A stretch of 14,300 bases of DNA from JBEBXQ01 sp040391535 (GTDB lineage: Bacteria; Bacteroidota; Bacteroidia; Cytophagales; Spirosomataceae). Location of the stretch: positions 1-14,300 of the forward strand of contig JBEBXQ010000127.1 in assembly GCA_040391535.1 (NCBI GenBank), read 5' to 3'. The translations under genes and the position numbers were made by a program. The notes beneath the pieces were generated by a model that worked only from the letters and a program-made list of their open reading frames with translations, made no database searches and was not told the DNA's origin. Positions 6,530 to 14,300 of the stretch are shown here, in pieces (the first letter of the stretch is position 1; each line of letters starts with the position of its first letter).

Positions 6530-9500
6530 TTAGTTCTTTTTCGGAAATGCAGGGATGGTTATTTTTTTCTTAGGATTCGCCCTCAGTTCATTCAGGAGCT
6601 CTTCTATACCTCTGTTCAGTTGAATGTCGTTGCCTTTAAACTCCTGATAAGGATCATTAAGTACTTCAATATCCGGTTCAACACCTGTTCCTTCAATGAC
6701 CCATTCGTTGGTTTCAGGATTGAAATGGGCGAATTCGGGTTTGTTTAAAGATCCGCCGTCTATAAACGGTAAACTGCCCCGGATACCCACTACGCCTCCC
6801 CAGCTACGTTGTCCGATGAGCTTTCCGATCTTATAAAACCGGAACTGATACGGAAACAGGTCTCCGTCAGAAGCTGAGAACTGATCAATAAGGCAGACTT
6901 TAGGACCTATATGGATCTGAGCAGGACGTGTGCCCGCCACACTGGAATTTCTCCATGAATTACCAAATACCAGTTCTCTGCGAAGGCGCTCGATAATCAT
7001 GGGAGAAACATTTCCCCCGCCGTTACCACGATCATCGATCAGCAGGGCTTCTTTCTGAAGCTGCGGATAGAAGTACCGCGCAAAAGCACTCAGTCCCACA
7101 GCACTCATATCCGGAATATGCAGGTAACCAACCTTTCCTCCTGAAGCCTTATTTACTTTGTCAATATTGTCCTGTATCCAGTCGGCATAATAAAGGTCTG
7201 CCTCACTTTTTAAAGGTTTTACGTATACTTTCCGGCTGTCCTTTTCGGTTGCGGATGAATTGACGGTCAACTCCACGATCTGGTCTGCTTTACCGGTGAG
7301 GGCGGCATAAATATTATCCAGATGCTGAACAGATACGCCGTTCACAGCAAGAATATAATCGCCTTCGCTGATATTCATGCCTATTTCTGCAAGCGGCGAG
7401 CGCTGACCTTCCGACCACCCCGGGCCTTTCAGTATTTTTTCAATCTGGTAATAGCGGCTTTGATCTCTTTTGAGCTTTGCTCCCAATAAGCCCATAGGCA
7501 CAGAAGCAACTTCCGGACGGTCGCCACCGTTTACATAGGCATGGCCGGCGTTCAACTCACCGATCATTTCTCCGATCAGATAGGTAAGGTCATTACGGTG
7601 CTGTACATAAGGAAGCAATACTTCATACTTCTTTTTAACGGCATTCCAGTCAGCTCCGTGCATACCGGGATCATAGAAATAATCACGCATCTGTCTCCAG
7701 GCTTCGTTATAAATCTGAGCCCATTCGGCCTGACGGTCTACGGTCACATTCAGATCCGAAAGATTGAGTTCCTTATTGGTACTCATTTCAGAGGTCCCCG
7801 GCGAATCGATATAATATTTATCCCCTTTGCCCATAAGGACTTTCGTGCGATTCGCTGAAAGAATAAAAGTGGAAAAATTGCCGATGTTGTTTTCCTTCTT
7901 GTCTTCGTTACTGAAGAACTTAACAGCCATTGATTTTCCCATGCCGGCAAAATGATAGTAGAGGCCATTTTTTGTCGGCTGAATATTCCAGAAATTACCG
8001 GCCTGTACCGGTAATTCTTCTACCCGTTTTAAAATATTATCCTTGTCGACCTTTACGGTGACTTTACTTTCTTCATTGCTGTCATTGGCTTTTTCAGAAC
8101 CGGTGGGTTTATTCTTCTCTTTGGTGTCTTTTTTAGGCTCTGCTTCTTTTTTGTTTTCGGTCTCTGTTTTTACTTCATCATTTTCCTGTTTGTAAAGCGA
8201 GGGTGTCTGATTGGTCAGGTGGAGCACATACAGTTTTGACATGTCAACATAAGCATGGTTCCATTCTGAATTTGAGTAAATCGGATTATAGGTACGCTGC
8301 GAAACAAAATAAAGGTATTTGCCGTCAGGGCTGAACACCGGATTCTGGGCATCATACCATTCGTCCGTAGCCTGGATAATTTCTTTGCTGCTGAGGTTAT
8401 ACAATTGAATGCGGGAGGTGTTTACCTGTGAAGGAAACGAATAGGCAATCCATTTACTGTCGGGTGACCAGCTGAAATCGGTGATTTCCCATTCCTCTGA
8501 TTTGACCACCAGTGTTTTCTTTTTAGTGGCAACATCATAATAATAGAGTTCATTGGCACGGTCAGACAGCAGCACGTACCTGGCATCCGGAGACCATTTT
8601 GCGTCATATTTATAAGCTCCGCCACCGGAAGATACGGCAACAGCTTCGGCCGAGCCATCCTGTGCCTGGATGTAAAGCTCATATTCACCGGATTTATCAG
8701 AGATAAAGGCGATCCATTTACCATCCGGCGACCAGTTTACATTCCGGTCATGTGCTCCTGAGGAGCGTGTCAGATTACGTACTACGCCTTTTTCAGCAGG
8801 CACTGAGAAAACATCTCCTCTCGCACTGAAAGCGGCTCTTTTTCCGTCCGGTGAAATATCAGCACTGGTAATAAACCGGGCTGCATTGGTTTGTTTGTTG
8901 CGTCCGGTCGCGAAATCTTCCCTGATCTGAACCGTTACCCGGGTTTGTTTTTGGGTATTTACATCATAGATATAAATGTACCCGGCGTTTTCAAATGCGA
9001 TCAGACCATTATTCATGGAAGGGAATTTGACATCGTAGTCAGTAAAACCGGTAAGTTTCCGGGTTTGTCTGCTTGCAGGGTCATACTCAAAGAGATTCAT
9101 AATCCGGTCGCGGTCCGAAGCAAAATATACCTTTCCTTTATAATACATCGGAACAATATCCTGCGCGGCATTTTGTGTCAGGTTTTCCAGTGCTCCGGTT
9201 TTAAAATCAATACTCCAGATGTCATCGGCCTGTCCGCCCCGGTAATATTTCCAGGTACGGAATTCTCTGAAGACCTTATTGAAAAACAATCTGGAACCAT
9301 CCTCATTATAGCTTGCCCAGCCTGCAGAACTAAGCGGAATCTGTTCTGACAAATCACCGTTTAAAGGGGCTTTCCAGAGCATTCCCTTAAAATCATTGAA
9401 AGTAGTGGCTCTGGACCGGTAAATGACGTGTTGCCCGTCCGGTGTCCAGCCCATTACGATATTATTAGGTCCCATCCGGTCAGAAACATCATCACGGCCC

Positions 9501-9835
9501 AGGGTAGCAGTATAGGTAATCCGTTTGGGAGTTCCGCCTTCTGCCGGCATCGTGTATACTTCAGTATTGCCGTCGTACTGGGCGGAGAAGGCGATGGTTT
9601 TACCATCAGGAGAGAACCGCGGAAACATTTCCATTCCCGGGTGATTGGTTAATTTACGGGCTACGCCACCACCGGAAGGCACACTGTAAAGATCACCGGC
9701 ATACGTAAACACAACCTGATCTTTTCCGGCTACCGGAAAGCGCAGCAGGCGGGTTTCATCCTGAGCATGGGCTGCAGGTATAGCCAGGACGGCAGTTATG
9801 ATACAGGAGAAAAATGTAACGAAGTATTTTTTCAT
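6530..9835 (-). CDS. Tricorn-type S41 peptidase with N-terminal beta-propellers
   Basis: A 1101-residue exported protease homologous to archaeal tricorn. A Sec signal peptide (1-24, cleavage after AHA) is followed by two beta-propellers built from WD40/PD40-like repeats (about 28-310 and 320-545); repeated blades read FSPDGKTIAFSA (74-85), WSPDGKWIAFIS (368-379), WSPDSKWIAYSF (456-467) and FSPDGKYLYFVS (501-512). A Lys/Glu-rich linker (about 551-600) leads to the C1 domain (about 700-770), a PDZ domain (about 780-870) and the C2 S41 domain. By analogy with tricorn, catalytic residues are His765 (in GELNAGHAYV), Ser989-Asp990 (in FSASDGDLFPY) and Glu1048 (in VIEGTGVEPDIEV); LLIDDRGNGGG (931-941) supports the oxyanion region. 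The tricorn Ser745 position is Gly764. Expected role: degrading oligopeptides in the periplasm. It is divergently transcribed from the fucosidase. Confidence 0.93.
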   Translation of the reverse strand: MKKYFVTFFSCIITAVLAIPAAHAQDETRLLRFPVAGKDQVVFTYAGDLYSVPSGGGVARKLTNHPGMEMFPRFSPDGKTIAFSAQYDGNTEVYTMPAEGGTPKRITYTATLGRDDVSDRMGPNNIVMGWTPDGQHVIYRSRATTFNDFKGMLWKAPLNGDLSEQIPLSSAGWASYNEDGSRLFFNKVFREFRTWKYYRGGQADDIWSIDFKTGALENLTQNAAQDIVPMYYKGKVYFASDRDRIMNLFEYDPASRQTRKLTGFTDYDVKFPSMNNGLIAFENAGYIYIYDVNTQKQTRVTVQIREDFATGRNKQTNAARFITSADISPDGKRAAFSARGDVFSVPAEKGVVRNLTRSSGAHDRNVNWSPDGKWIAFISDKSGEYELYIQAQDGSAEAVAVSSGGGAYKYDAKWSPDARYVLLSDRANELYYYDVATKKKTLVVKSEEWEITDFSWSPDSKWIAYSFPSQVNTSRIQLYNLSSKEIIQATDEWYDAQNPVFSPDGKYLYFVSQRTYNPIYSNSEWNHAYVDMSKLYVLHLTNQTPSLYKQENDEVKTETENKKEAEPKKDTKEKNKPTGSEKANDSNEESKVTVKVDKDNILKRVEELPVQAGNFWNIQPTKNGLYYHFAGMGKSMAVKFFSNEDKKENNIGNFSTFILSANRTKVLMGKGDKYYIDSPGTSEMSTNKELNLSDLNVTVDRQAEWAQIYNEAWRQMRDYFYDPGMHGADWNAVKKKYEVLLPYVQHRNDLTYLIGEMIGELNAGHAYVNGGDRPEVASVPMGLLGAKLKRDQSRYYQIEKILKGPGWSEGQRSPLAEIGMNISEGDYILAVNGVSVQHLDNIYAALTGKADQIVELTVNSSATEKDSRKVYVKPLKSEADLYYADWIQDNIDKVNKASGGKVGYLHIPDMSAVGLSAFARYFYPQLQKEALLIDDRGNGGGNVSPMIIERLRRELVFGNSWRNSSVAGTRPAQIHIGPKVCLIDQFSASDGDLFPYQFRFYKIGKLIGQRSWGGVVGIRGSLPFIDGGSLNKPEFAHFNPETNEWVIEGTGVEPDIEVLNDPYQEFKGNDIQLNRGIEELLNELRANPKKKITIPAFPKKN

Positions 9836-9952
9836 TGGACTAATAGTTTGAAAGCACAGGTAATAATGGTAACTTTTTGGTTCAAATATTAGAAAAAAAC
9901 GACAGACCTTCTTTATTTTGACTATTAATCTTCCAAAATATTAACAAAATTG
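9836..9952. promoter_or_regulatory. Divergent promoter region, tricorn-like gene and fucosidase
   Basis: This is 117 bp of AT-rich DNA between divergent start codons, so both promoters should lie here or overlap the genes. Only near-matches to TAnnTTTG are visible: on the minus strand TAATATTTG (complement of 9883-9891, one extra spacer base), and on the plus strand TATTTTG at 9914-9920 (one T short). No clear operator was found. Confidence 0.35.
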
Positions 9953-11413
9953 ATGATGAAAAGATTATTGGCCTTATTATTGCTGTCTTCCTGCATGGTT
10001 TATGCACAGGTGCCACCTAAACCTTATGGCCCAGTGCCTTCGGAAAGGCAATTAGTATGGCACGATACTGAATTATACGGACTGATCCATTTTACCCCTA
10101 CTACTTACGAAAACAAGGAATGGGGCTATGGGGATGCAGACCCGGCCTTGTTTAATCCGACAGGATTTGATGCGGAACAGATTGTGCTGGCTGCAAAGTC
10201 AGGTGGTATGAGAGGGATTGTTTTTGTAGCCAAGCATCATGATGGTTTTTGCCTGTGGCCAACCAAAACCACGGATTATAACATATCCAAAAGCCCGTTC
10301 AGAGATGGGAAAGGTGATATGGTGAAGGAAATAGAAGAAGCGTGCCGTAAACATGACCTGAAATTCGGGGTATATGTCTCACCGTGGGACCGGAATCATC
10401 CGAAATACGGCAGCCCGGAATACCTGGATGTTTACCGTCAGCAGTTAACGGAACTGTATACTCATTACGGACCACTGTTTATGTCGTGGCATGACGGTGC
10501 AAATGGTGGTGATGGTTATTATGGTGGTGCTAAGGAAAAGCGATCTATAGACAACACCGTTTACTATAAATGGAATGAAACCTGGACCGACTATACCCGG
10601 AAACTGCAACCTACGGCCAATATTTTCAGTGATATAGGCTGGGATGTACGCTGGGTAGGCAACGAAAAAGGTGTGGCAGACGAAGTACACTGGGCTACTT
10701 TTACGCCCCGCCCGCCGGATGGTGTGAATGAGGCTGTACCGGGCCAGGCCAATTATCCGGAAAGTCCGGTAGGGCACCGTGATGGTAAATTCTGGATGCC
10801 TGCCGAATGTGATGTGCCGTTAAGAAAGGGTTGGTTTTATCATGCTGATGAGAAGCCAAAATCGCCCGATGAGCTTTTTGATCTGTATTTTAAAAGTGTA
10901 GGCCGTGGCGCGGGATTAGACCTGGGCCTGGCTCCTGATACCCGTGGATTACTGCATGATGATGACGTGGAATCCCTGAGGATATTCGGAGAAAAGCTGA
11001 AGAATACTTTTGATCAGAATCTCCTTCGCGGCGCGACGCTGAAAGCTTCCAATGTAAGAGGATTTAATTCAATATACGGAACAAGAAATCTGCTTGACAA
11101 GAGAAGAGAAACCTACTGGGCTACTGACGATGATATGCACACACCTACGCTGACGATCGATCTGGGGGCGGAAAAAACAGTGGATATTTTTGAAATAAGA
11201 GAAAATATTGCGCTCGGGCAGAGAATTGAAGGGTTTGCGCTGGATGTTTTTGAAAATGATGAGTGGAAAGAAATTCATAAAGGGGTTTCTGTAGGTGCGA
11301 AAAGGCTTGTGAAATTTCCGGCTCCGGTAACCGCACAGAAGTTCCGGTTGAGAATTACGGAATCCCCTGTGGGAGTAGCGATCAGCGAATTAGGGTTTTA
11401 TAAAGAGCATTAA
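9953..11413 (+). CDS. Secreted GH29 alpha-L-fucosidase with C-terminal F5/8-type carbohydrate-binding domain
   Basis: This 486-residue glycoside hydrolase removes terminal alpha-L-fucose from glycans outside the cytoplasm. A signal sequence spans residues 1-18 (cleavage after VYA). It also contains LSSC (11-14), a possible lipobox, so the protein is either soluble periplasmic or a lipoprotein; no Bacteroidota surface-export motif follows that Cys. The GH29 catalytic barrel covers about 25-350, with HFTPTTY, KHHDGF (94-99), and MSWHDGANG, where Asp181 is the expected nucleophile. Glu285 in WMPAECD is the likely acid/base, by resemblance to the 1,3/1,4-specific GH29-B group. Residues about 355-486 form a discoidin/CBM32-like beta-sandwich (LLDKRRETYWATDDD, LTIDLG, FEIRENIALGQRIEGFAL). 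The frame opens at a TTG (9950), but ATG 9953 or 9956 is the natural start. No SusC/SusD or other glycosidase is adjacent. Confidence 0.93.
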   Translation: MMKRLLALLLLSSCMVYAQVPPKPYGPVPSERQLVWHDTELYGLIHFTPTTYENKEWGYGDADPALFNPTGFDAEQIVLAAKSGGMRGIVFVAKHHDGFCLWPTKTTDYNISKSPFRDGKGDMVKEIEEACRKHDLKFGVYVSPWDRNHPKYGSPEYLDVYRQQLTELYTHYGPLFMSWHDGANGGDGYYGGAKEKRSIDNTVYYKWNETWTDYTRKLQPTANIFSDIGWDVRWVGNEKGVADEVHWATFTPRPPDGVNEAVPGQANYPESPVGHRDGKFWMPAECDVPLRKGWFYHADEKPKSPDELFDLYFKSVGRGAGLDLGLAPDTRGLLHDDDVESLRIFGEKLKNTFDQNLLRGATLKASNVRGFNSIYGTRNLLDKRRETYWATDDDMHTPTLTIDLGAEKTVDIFEIRENIALGQRIEGFALDVFENDEWKEIHKGVSVGAKRLVKFPAPVTAQKFRLRITESPVGVAISELGFYKEH

Positions 11414-11419
11414 CAGGGC

Positions 11420-11450
11420 AAGCCTCCTTCGTTTTTGCCGGAGGAGGCTT
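11420..11450. terminator. Hairpin between convergent fucosidase and oxidoreductase genes
   Basis: AAGCCTCCTTCG (11420-11431) and CGGAGGAGGCTT (11439-11450) pair over 12 positions, with one G-U wobble on the plus-strand transcript, enclosing the loop TTTTTGC. It fills most of the 42-bp gap between the two stop codons and could serve both directions. Neither side has a T-tract, so it is not a canonical Rho-independent terminator; it may act as a 3'-end stabiliser or work with Rho. Confidence 0.6.
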
Positions 11451-11455
11451 CACAG

Positions 11456-12508
11456 TTAAACAAATTCTATAAACACTTCATTGTCTTCAGGATAACCGGT
11501 ACAGGTTAGTATCCAGCCTTGTTTTACTTCCTGATCCGACAGCACATCATTAATTGTCATCTGGACTTTACCACTGCGGCATACACCGGCGCAGGTCGAG
11601 CAGATGCCGCCTTTGCAGCTGTACGGGAGTTTAATTCCGTTGTTAAGTGCCGCCTGCAGTATACTGATATTGGCAGGTACCAACAGCTGATAATCGGTTT
11701 CCCTGAACCTGATTTTCACCGGGCGGTCTTCCAGCTCAATACGTGGGGCGGGTGGAACCGGTACCACGAAATTCTCTTTCCGGATATGCTCTTTCCTAAA
11801 GCCCAGGAACACCAGTGTAATGGTTACCGTACGCATCAGCGGCATGGGGCCGCAAAGATAAAAGCGTGCATTTTCACCCTGCCCTTTGACCAGTTCCTTC
11901 ATCAGTTTTTCAAGGCGTGAATTATTGATTCTTCCCGGCAGGCCTTCCCACGACTCGGATGGCTGACTGAAATAGTGAATAATTTTCAGCCGTTCAGGAT
12001 AGCGGCTTTGCCATTGCTGCAGGGATTGGAAAAAAATCGCATGATCTTCCGACCGATTGGCGTAAATAAGGGTGATTTTATTACCTGGCCGTGTGGTCAG
12101 CGTTTCCTTGATCATGGAATACAGCGGATTGATCCCGCTTCCGGCGCCGAACATAAATAACTCGGAATCCTCCGTTAACGGATCTTCATGGGCATCCAGC
12201 GTAAACCGTCCTGATGGCAGCAGAGCGGTCAGTTCATCGCCCACCTCCGCATGATCCATCCAGAATCTTGAGATTTCACCATTAGCGACTCTTTTTACCG
12301 TAATAGCAGGAAAAGGGTCAACAGAAGGTGCGGAACTCATGGAATAAGAACGCCTTATTTCATGACCATGCTGACTGATCAGAAATGTCAGAAACTGTCC
12401 GGCCTGATACTCAACCAGCCGACCGTCTGTTCTTTCAAATACAAACGTTTTGGTTTCAATGGCTTCATGTATGATTTCGCGGATGCGAAGGGTGATCGTT
12501 TGTTCCAA
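11456..12508 (-). CDS. NAD(P)H oxidoreductase with FAD and C-terminal 2Fe-2S domain (PaaE/ferredoxin-reductase-like)
   Basis: A 350-residue cytoplasmic electron-transfer protein of the ferredoxin-NADP reductase superfamily. Residues 1-108 form the FAD-binding barrel, with RRSYSMSSAP (52-61) contacting the flavin. Residues 115-245 are the NAD(P)-binding lobe, with FGAGSGINP (120-128), YANR and YLCGPMP (217-223). Residues 263-350 are a plant-type ferredoxin domain whose cluster ligands are Cys298, Cys303, Cys306 and Cys336 (pattern CKGGICSTC plus LTC). The order FAD-NAD-2Fe2S matches PaaE and the reductases that feed monooxygenases or desaturases. None of the phenylacetate genes or an oxygenase is adjacent, so the partner is unknown. 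No in-frame ATG exists near the N-terminus: the first is residue 57, inside the FAD motif. The start is therefore probably the TTG at 12506-12508, which would lower translation efficiency. Confidence 0.9.
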   Translation of the reverse strand: MEQTITLRIREIIHEAIETKTFVFERTDGRLVEYQAGQFLTFLISQHGHEIRRSYSMSSAPSVDPFPAITVKRVANGEISRFWMDHAEVGDELTALLPSGRFTLDAHEDPLTEDSELFMFGAGSGINPLYSMIKETLTTRPGNKITLIYANRSEDHAIFFQSLQQWQSRYPERLKIIHYFSQPSESWEGLPGRINNSRLEKLMKELVKGQGENARFYLCGPMPLMRTVTITLVFLGFRKEHIRKENFVVPVPPAPRIELEDRPVKIRFRETDYQLLVPANISILQAALNNGIKLPYSCKGGICSTCAGVCRSGKVQMTINDVLSDQEVKQGWILTCTGYPEDNEVFIEFV

Positions 12509-12634
12509 AGCTAAAGTTATTTTTTGTAAACGTTTCAGGGGATGGTTACAGGCAACTATTTTCCTGAATTTTTAAAATTACAATAATATTTAGTGACAGG
12601 CTTCAATTTTATGGAACAAAAACAGGCATTACAA
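12509..12634 (-). other. Intergenic region upstream of the oxidoreductase
   Basis: This is 126 bp of AT-rich DNA between two co-directional genes. Read on the minus strand it contains TAACTTTA (12513-12520), one base off TAnnTTTG, ending only four bases before the TTG start. A promoter there would give an almost leaderless mRNA, so it is uncertain. No terminator hairpin for the upstream glycosyltransferase gene is visible, and cotranscription is possible. Confidence 0.3.
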
Positions 12635-14230
12635 TCAATCGGAAGGATTTCGTCTGTAAATGGCGATTCCGTCAATGATTTCAAGTACGGTATAATTCCG
12701 GTTAATGTATTCCCTGATGACGGGATAATCATCCATTTTCCTGAACATATAAGGCAATGGTGAATGTAATCCTTCTGTATCTTCTATAAAAATGGCGGGC
12801 TTATTGGTTTCCAGATCCTGCAGAAAACGGGACTCACGAACCGGTAACAGACGTGATTCATGGAGGAATAAATGGTGTGTATGCACCATCGCGTAGCCAC
12901 AGGCACGCCGGGAAAGGTAATGGAGACGATCGACCCATCCCCAGATAACCATATTGTCGGCTGAAGTAGAGTTTTGTGTAATTACATCAACGATTTCCTG
13001 ATCAAACCGGGTGGATTCGGCGGGTAATCTGTCGTAACTGTATAGTATATTGGTGAAAACCTGACCGGCCGTTCCAATCATGATAAGGATAAGCAGCACG
13101 GAAAGCCTTTGGGAGGAAATAAACTTCCCGGAAACGGCAACCATAAAAATCAACGGAAACAGCAGATAAAGCTGATAATGCCCGAAGGAATTACCGGATT
13201 GTAAAATAGCATAAAGACTGCTCACAGTCAGTAATAAGCAGAAAATGAACAAAGAAGATTGGATGGCTTTGTGGTGTTGCTTTTCCCGGATCAGATAAAT
13301 CATACCAAAAAGCACCGCAAAAAAGAGGGTGCTGAAGTACAGCCGTGACTGGTAATAATGCAGTATGAAACGCCCTATGCGGACAGGATGGAAGCGTTCC
13401 CGCATGGGGAGCGACTGGAACTGGGTGGTAAAGGAATATTCGAAATAGTTAAAGAGGTAATTAATCCAGAACTGGTCAATAGCACCTTTTGAATAATAGT
13501 AAAGATTAATCAGTAAGGTGGGGAAAATTCCCGCAAGAATAAACCCTGCAAGAAGCCTGAACTGCCTTTTCTGAATAAGCTGTATGCCCATAAAACCGGC
13601 AATGACAAGCCCCATCGGAACATTCTGAAACTTGGCATACAACAGCGATCCCAGCAGGAAGCCTGCCGCTAAAACAGCACTGGCCGAAAGCCCTTTGTAA
13701 TATTGCCTGACTGCCATAAAAGTTGCTGCGGATAGCATCAGAATACTGACAAACTCAGAATTATAAGCCGTAAAATCGCTGGCATTGCAACTTCCGGTAA
13801 CTATTGCGGTGCAGCTGCATAAAAGGAATGCCGCCATTTTCGGAATGAAGTAACAAAGGGTGCGGTAATTGATGTAACCGGTCAGGAGCCATAACAACAA
13901 TGCCATCATCTCAGTGCTGATGTAGTTGACCGGCAGCCCTGCTTTCAGCATCAGATAGACAGGCAGTACAGTAAGCGGGCGTGAATCAGTATAGGTGAGC
14001 CATTTCCAGAGTTTATCAGGATAATAATCAATGGATAGGGCAGAGGCGATCCAGGTACTGGTGTCAACGTCGGTTTCGATATTGACCAGAAAAGGAGCCC
14101 GTAAAAGAACTGTAACAGCAGCGATGATCAGAAACCAGTAGTATGGAACTTGTCCCGATATTGGTAAATACCATTTATTCTTTATACTGACAATAAAAAG
14201 GAAAATAGACAGGCCGGTAATATACAGCAT
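12635..14230 (-). CDS. Multi-pass GT-C-like membrane glycosyltransferase
   Basis: A 531-residue inner-membrane protein with about 11-12 hydrophobic segments between residues 1 and 396, then a soluble C-terminal part (about 400-531) probably facing the periplasm. After the second membrane segment comes NIETDVDTSTW (50-60), which fits the acidic E/D-x-D motif in the first extracytoplasmic loop of GT-C enzymes (ArnT/PMT type) that use polyprenyl-phosphate sugars. LLYAKFQNVPMGL (196-208) and GNSFGHYQLYLLFPL (346-360) are also typical of this superfamily in Bacteroidota. The C-terminal region contains VIWGWVDRLHYLS (428-440), seen in similar proteins. Sugar and acceptor cannot be deduced; cell-envelope glycan or lipid modification is inferred. 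The ATG at 14230 is the first in-frame start after a TAA, so the gene is complete. It lies 126 bp upstream of the oxidoreductase gene on the same strand, without an obvious functional link. Confidence 0.8.
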   Translation of the reverse strand: MLYITGLSIFLFIVSIKNKWYLPISGQVPYYWFLIIAAVTVLLRAPFLVNIETDVDTSTWIASALSIDYYPDKLWKWLTYTDSRPLTVLPVYLMLKAGLPVNYISTEMMALLLWLLTGYINYRTLCYFIPKMAAFLLCSCTAIVTGSCNASDFTAYNSEFVSILMLSAATFMAVRQYYKGLSASAVLAAGFLLGSLLYAKFQNVPMGLVIAGFMGIQLIQKRQFRLLAGFILAGIFPTLLINLYYYSKGAIDQFWINYLFNYFEYSFTTQFQSLPMRERFHPVRIGRFILHYYQSRLYFSTLFFAVLFGMIYLIREKQHHKAIQSSLFIFCLLLTVSSLYAILQSGNSFGHYQLYLLFPLIFMVAVSGKFISSQRLSVLLILIMIGTAGQVFTNILYSYDRLPAESTRFDQEIVDVITQNSTSADNMVIWGWVDRLHYLSRRACGYAMVHTHHLFLHESRLLPVRESRFLQDLETNKPAIFIEDTEGLHSPLPYMFRKMDDYPVIREYINRNYTVLEIIDGIAIYRRNPSD

Positions 14231-14300
14231 AGAATCAGACGGGATGCCAGGGGTTTGGAAGCAATAAAGGTATAAAAGTTATGCAGAAAGTAGGGAATTG

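Noticed and set aside
8050..8185. Low-complexity stretch that could be a tandem repeat
   Set aside because: It encodes the Lys/Glu-rich linker of the tricorn-like protein; the bias comes from codons for K and E, and no regular DNA repeat unit is seen.
8891..9349. 152-residue open frame on the + strand
   Set aside because: It is antisense to the beta-propeller repeats of the tricorn-like gene and reads as a shadow frame.
11519..11920. 133-residue open frame on the + strand
   Set aside because: It is antisense to the ferredoxin domain and nucleotide-binding lobe of the oxidoreductase, with no coding signature of its own.
12501..12515. TAGCTTTG on the minus strand (complement of 12506-12513) as a -7 promoter element
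   Set aside because: It matches TAnnTTTG exactly, but its last three bases are the proposed TTG start codon of the oxidoreductase, so it cannot be the promoter for that start.
1..14300. Possible defence island, mobile element or CRISPR array
   Set aside because: No transposase, integrase, phage, toxin-antitoxin or Cas-like protein, no regularly spaced repeats and no terminal inverted repeats were seen; the genes look like ordinary chromosomal ones.

Overview
The window looks like ordinary chromosome from a Bacteroidota bacterium, probably order Cytophagales (Dyadobacter/Spirosoma-like; this placement comes from overall protein resemblance, not a search). The supporting signs are: start codons without Shine-Dalgarno sequences, several matches to the Bacteroidota -7 promoter element TAnnTTTG, a large periplasmic tricorn-type S41 peptidase with a Lys/Glu-rich linker, a secreted GH29 fucosidase, and two- to three-gene units in mixed orientation. 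GC content is roughly 40-50% by eye in most genes and about 33% in the first gene.

Layout. Positions 130-1129 (+) hold a short MerR-family regulator and a DNA-3-methyladenine glycosylase I (tag). Positions 1148-3370 (-) hold a two-domain GNAT-like acyltransferase followed by a PfkB-family sugar/nucleoside kinase; the kinase transcript ends at a strong terminator lying inside the last codons of tag. A 305-bp divergent region (3371-3675) separates these from cysS (cysteinyl-tRNA synthetase) and a tightly coupled membrane-anchored DUF192 protein on the + strand (3676-5694). Converging on them (-) is a YniC/HxpB-like HAD sugar-phosphate phosphatase (5716-6414), preceded by the 1101-residue tricorn-like protease (6530-9835, -). 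A divergent region of about 117 bp then leads to a secreted GH29 alpha-L-fucosidase (9953-11413, +). The right end holds, on the - strand, a PaaE-type NAD(P)H oxidoreductase with a C-terminal plant-type 2Fe-2S domain (11456-12508) and a multi-pass GT-C-like membrane glycosyltransferase (12635-14230).

How the genes work together. Most are independent housekeeping or accessory functions: DNA repair, translation, sugar-phosphate metabolism, periplasmic peptide degradation, glycan trimming, electron transfer and envelope glycosylation. The only clear transcriptional and translational unit is cysS-DUF192, with a 3-base gap. GNAT and pfkB are co-directional and 117 bp apart and may be cotranscribed. 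I see no mobile element, CRISPR array, phage gene, tRNA or rRNA, and no convincing novel multigene system. The most worthwhile lead is the GNAT-like protein, which resembles the YghO/bacterial ceramide synthase group.
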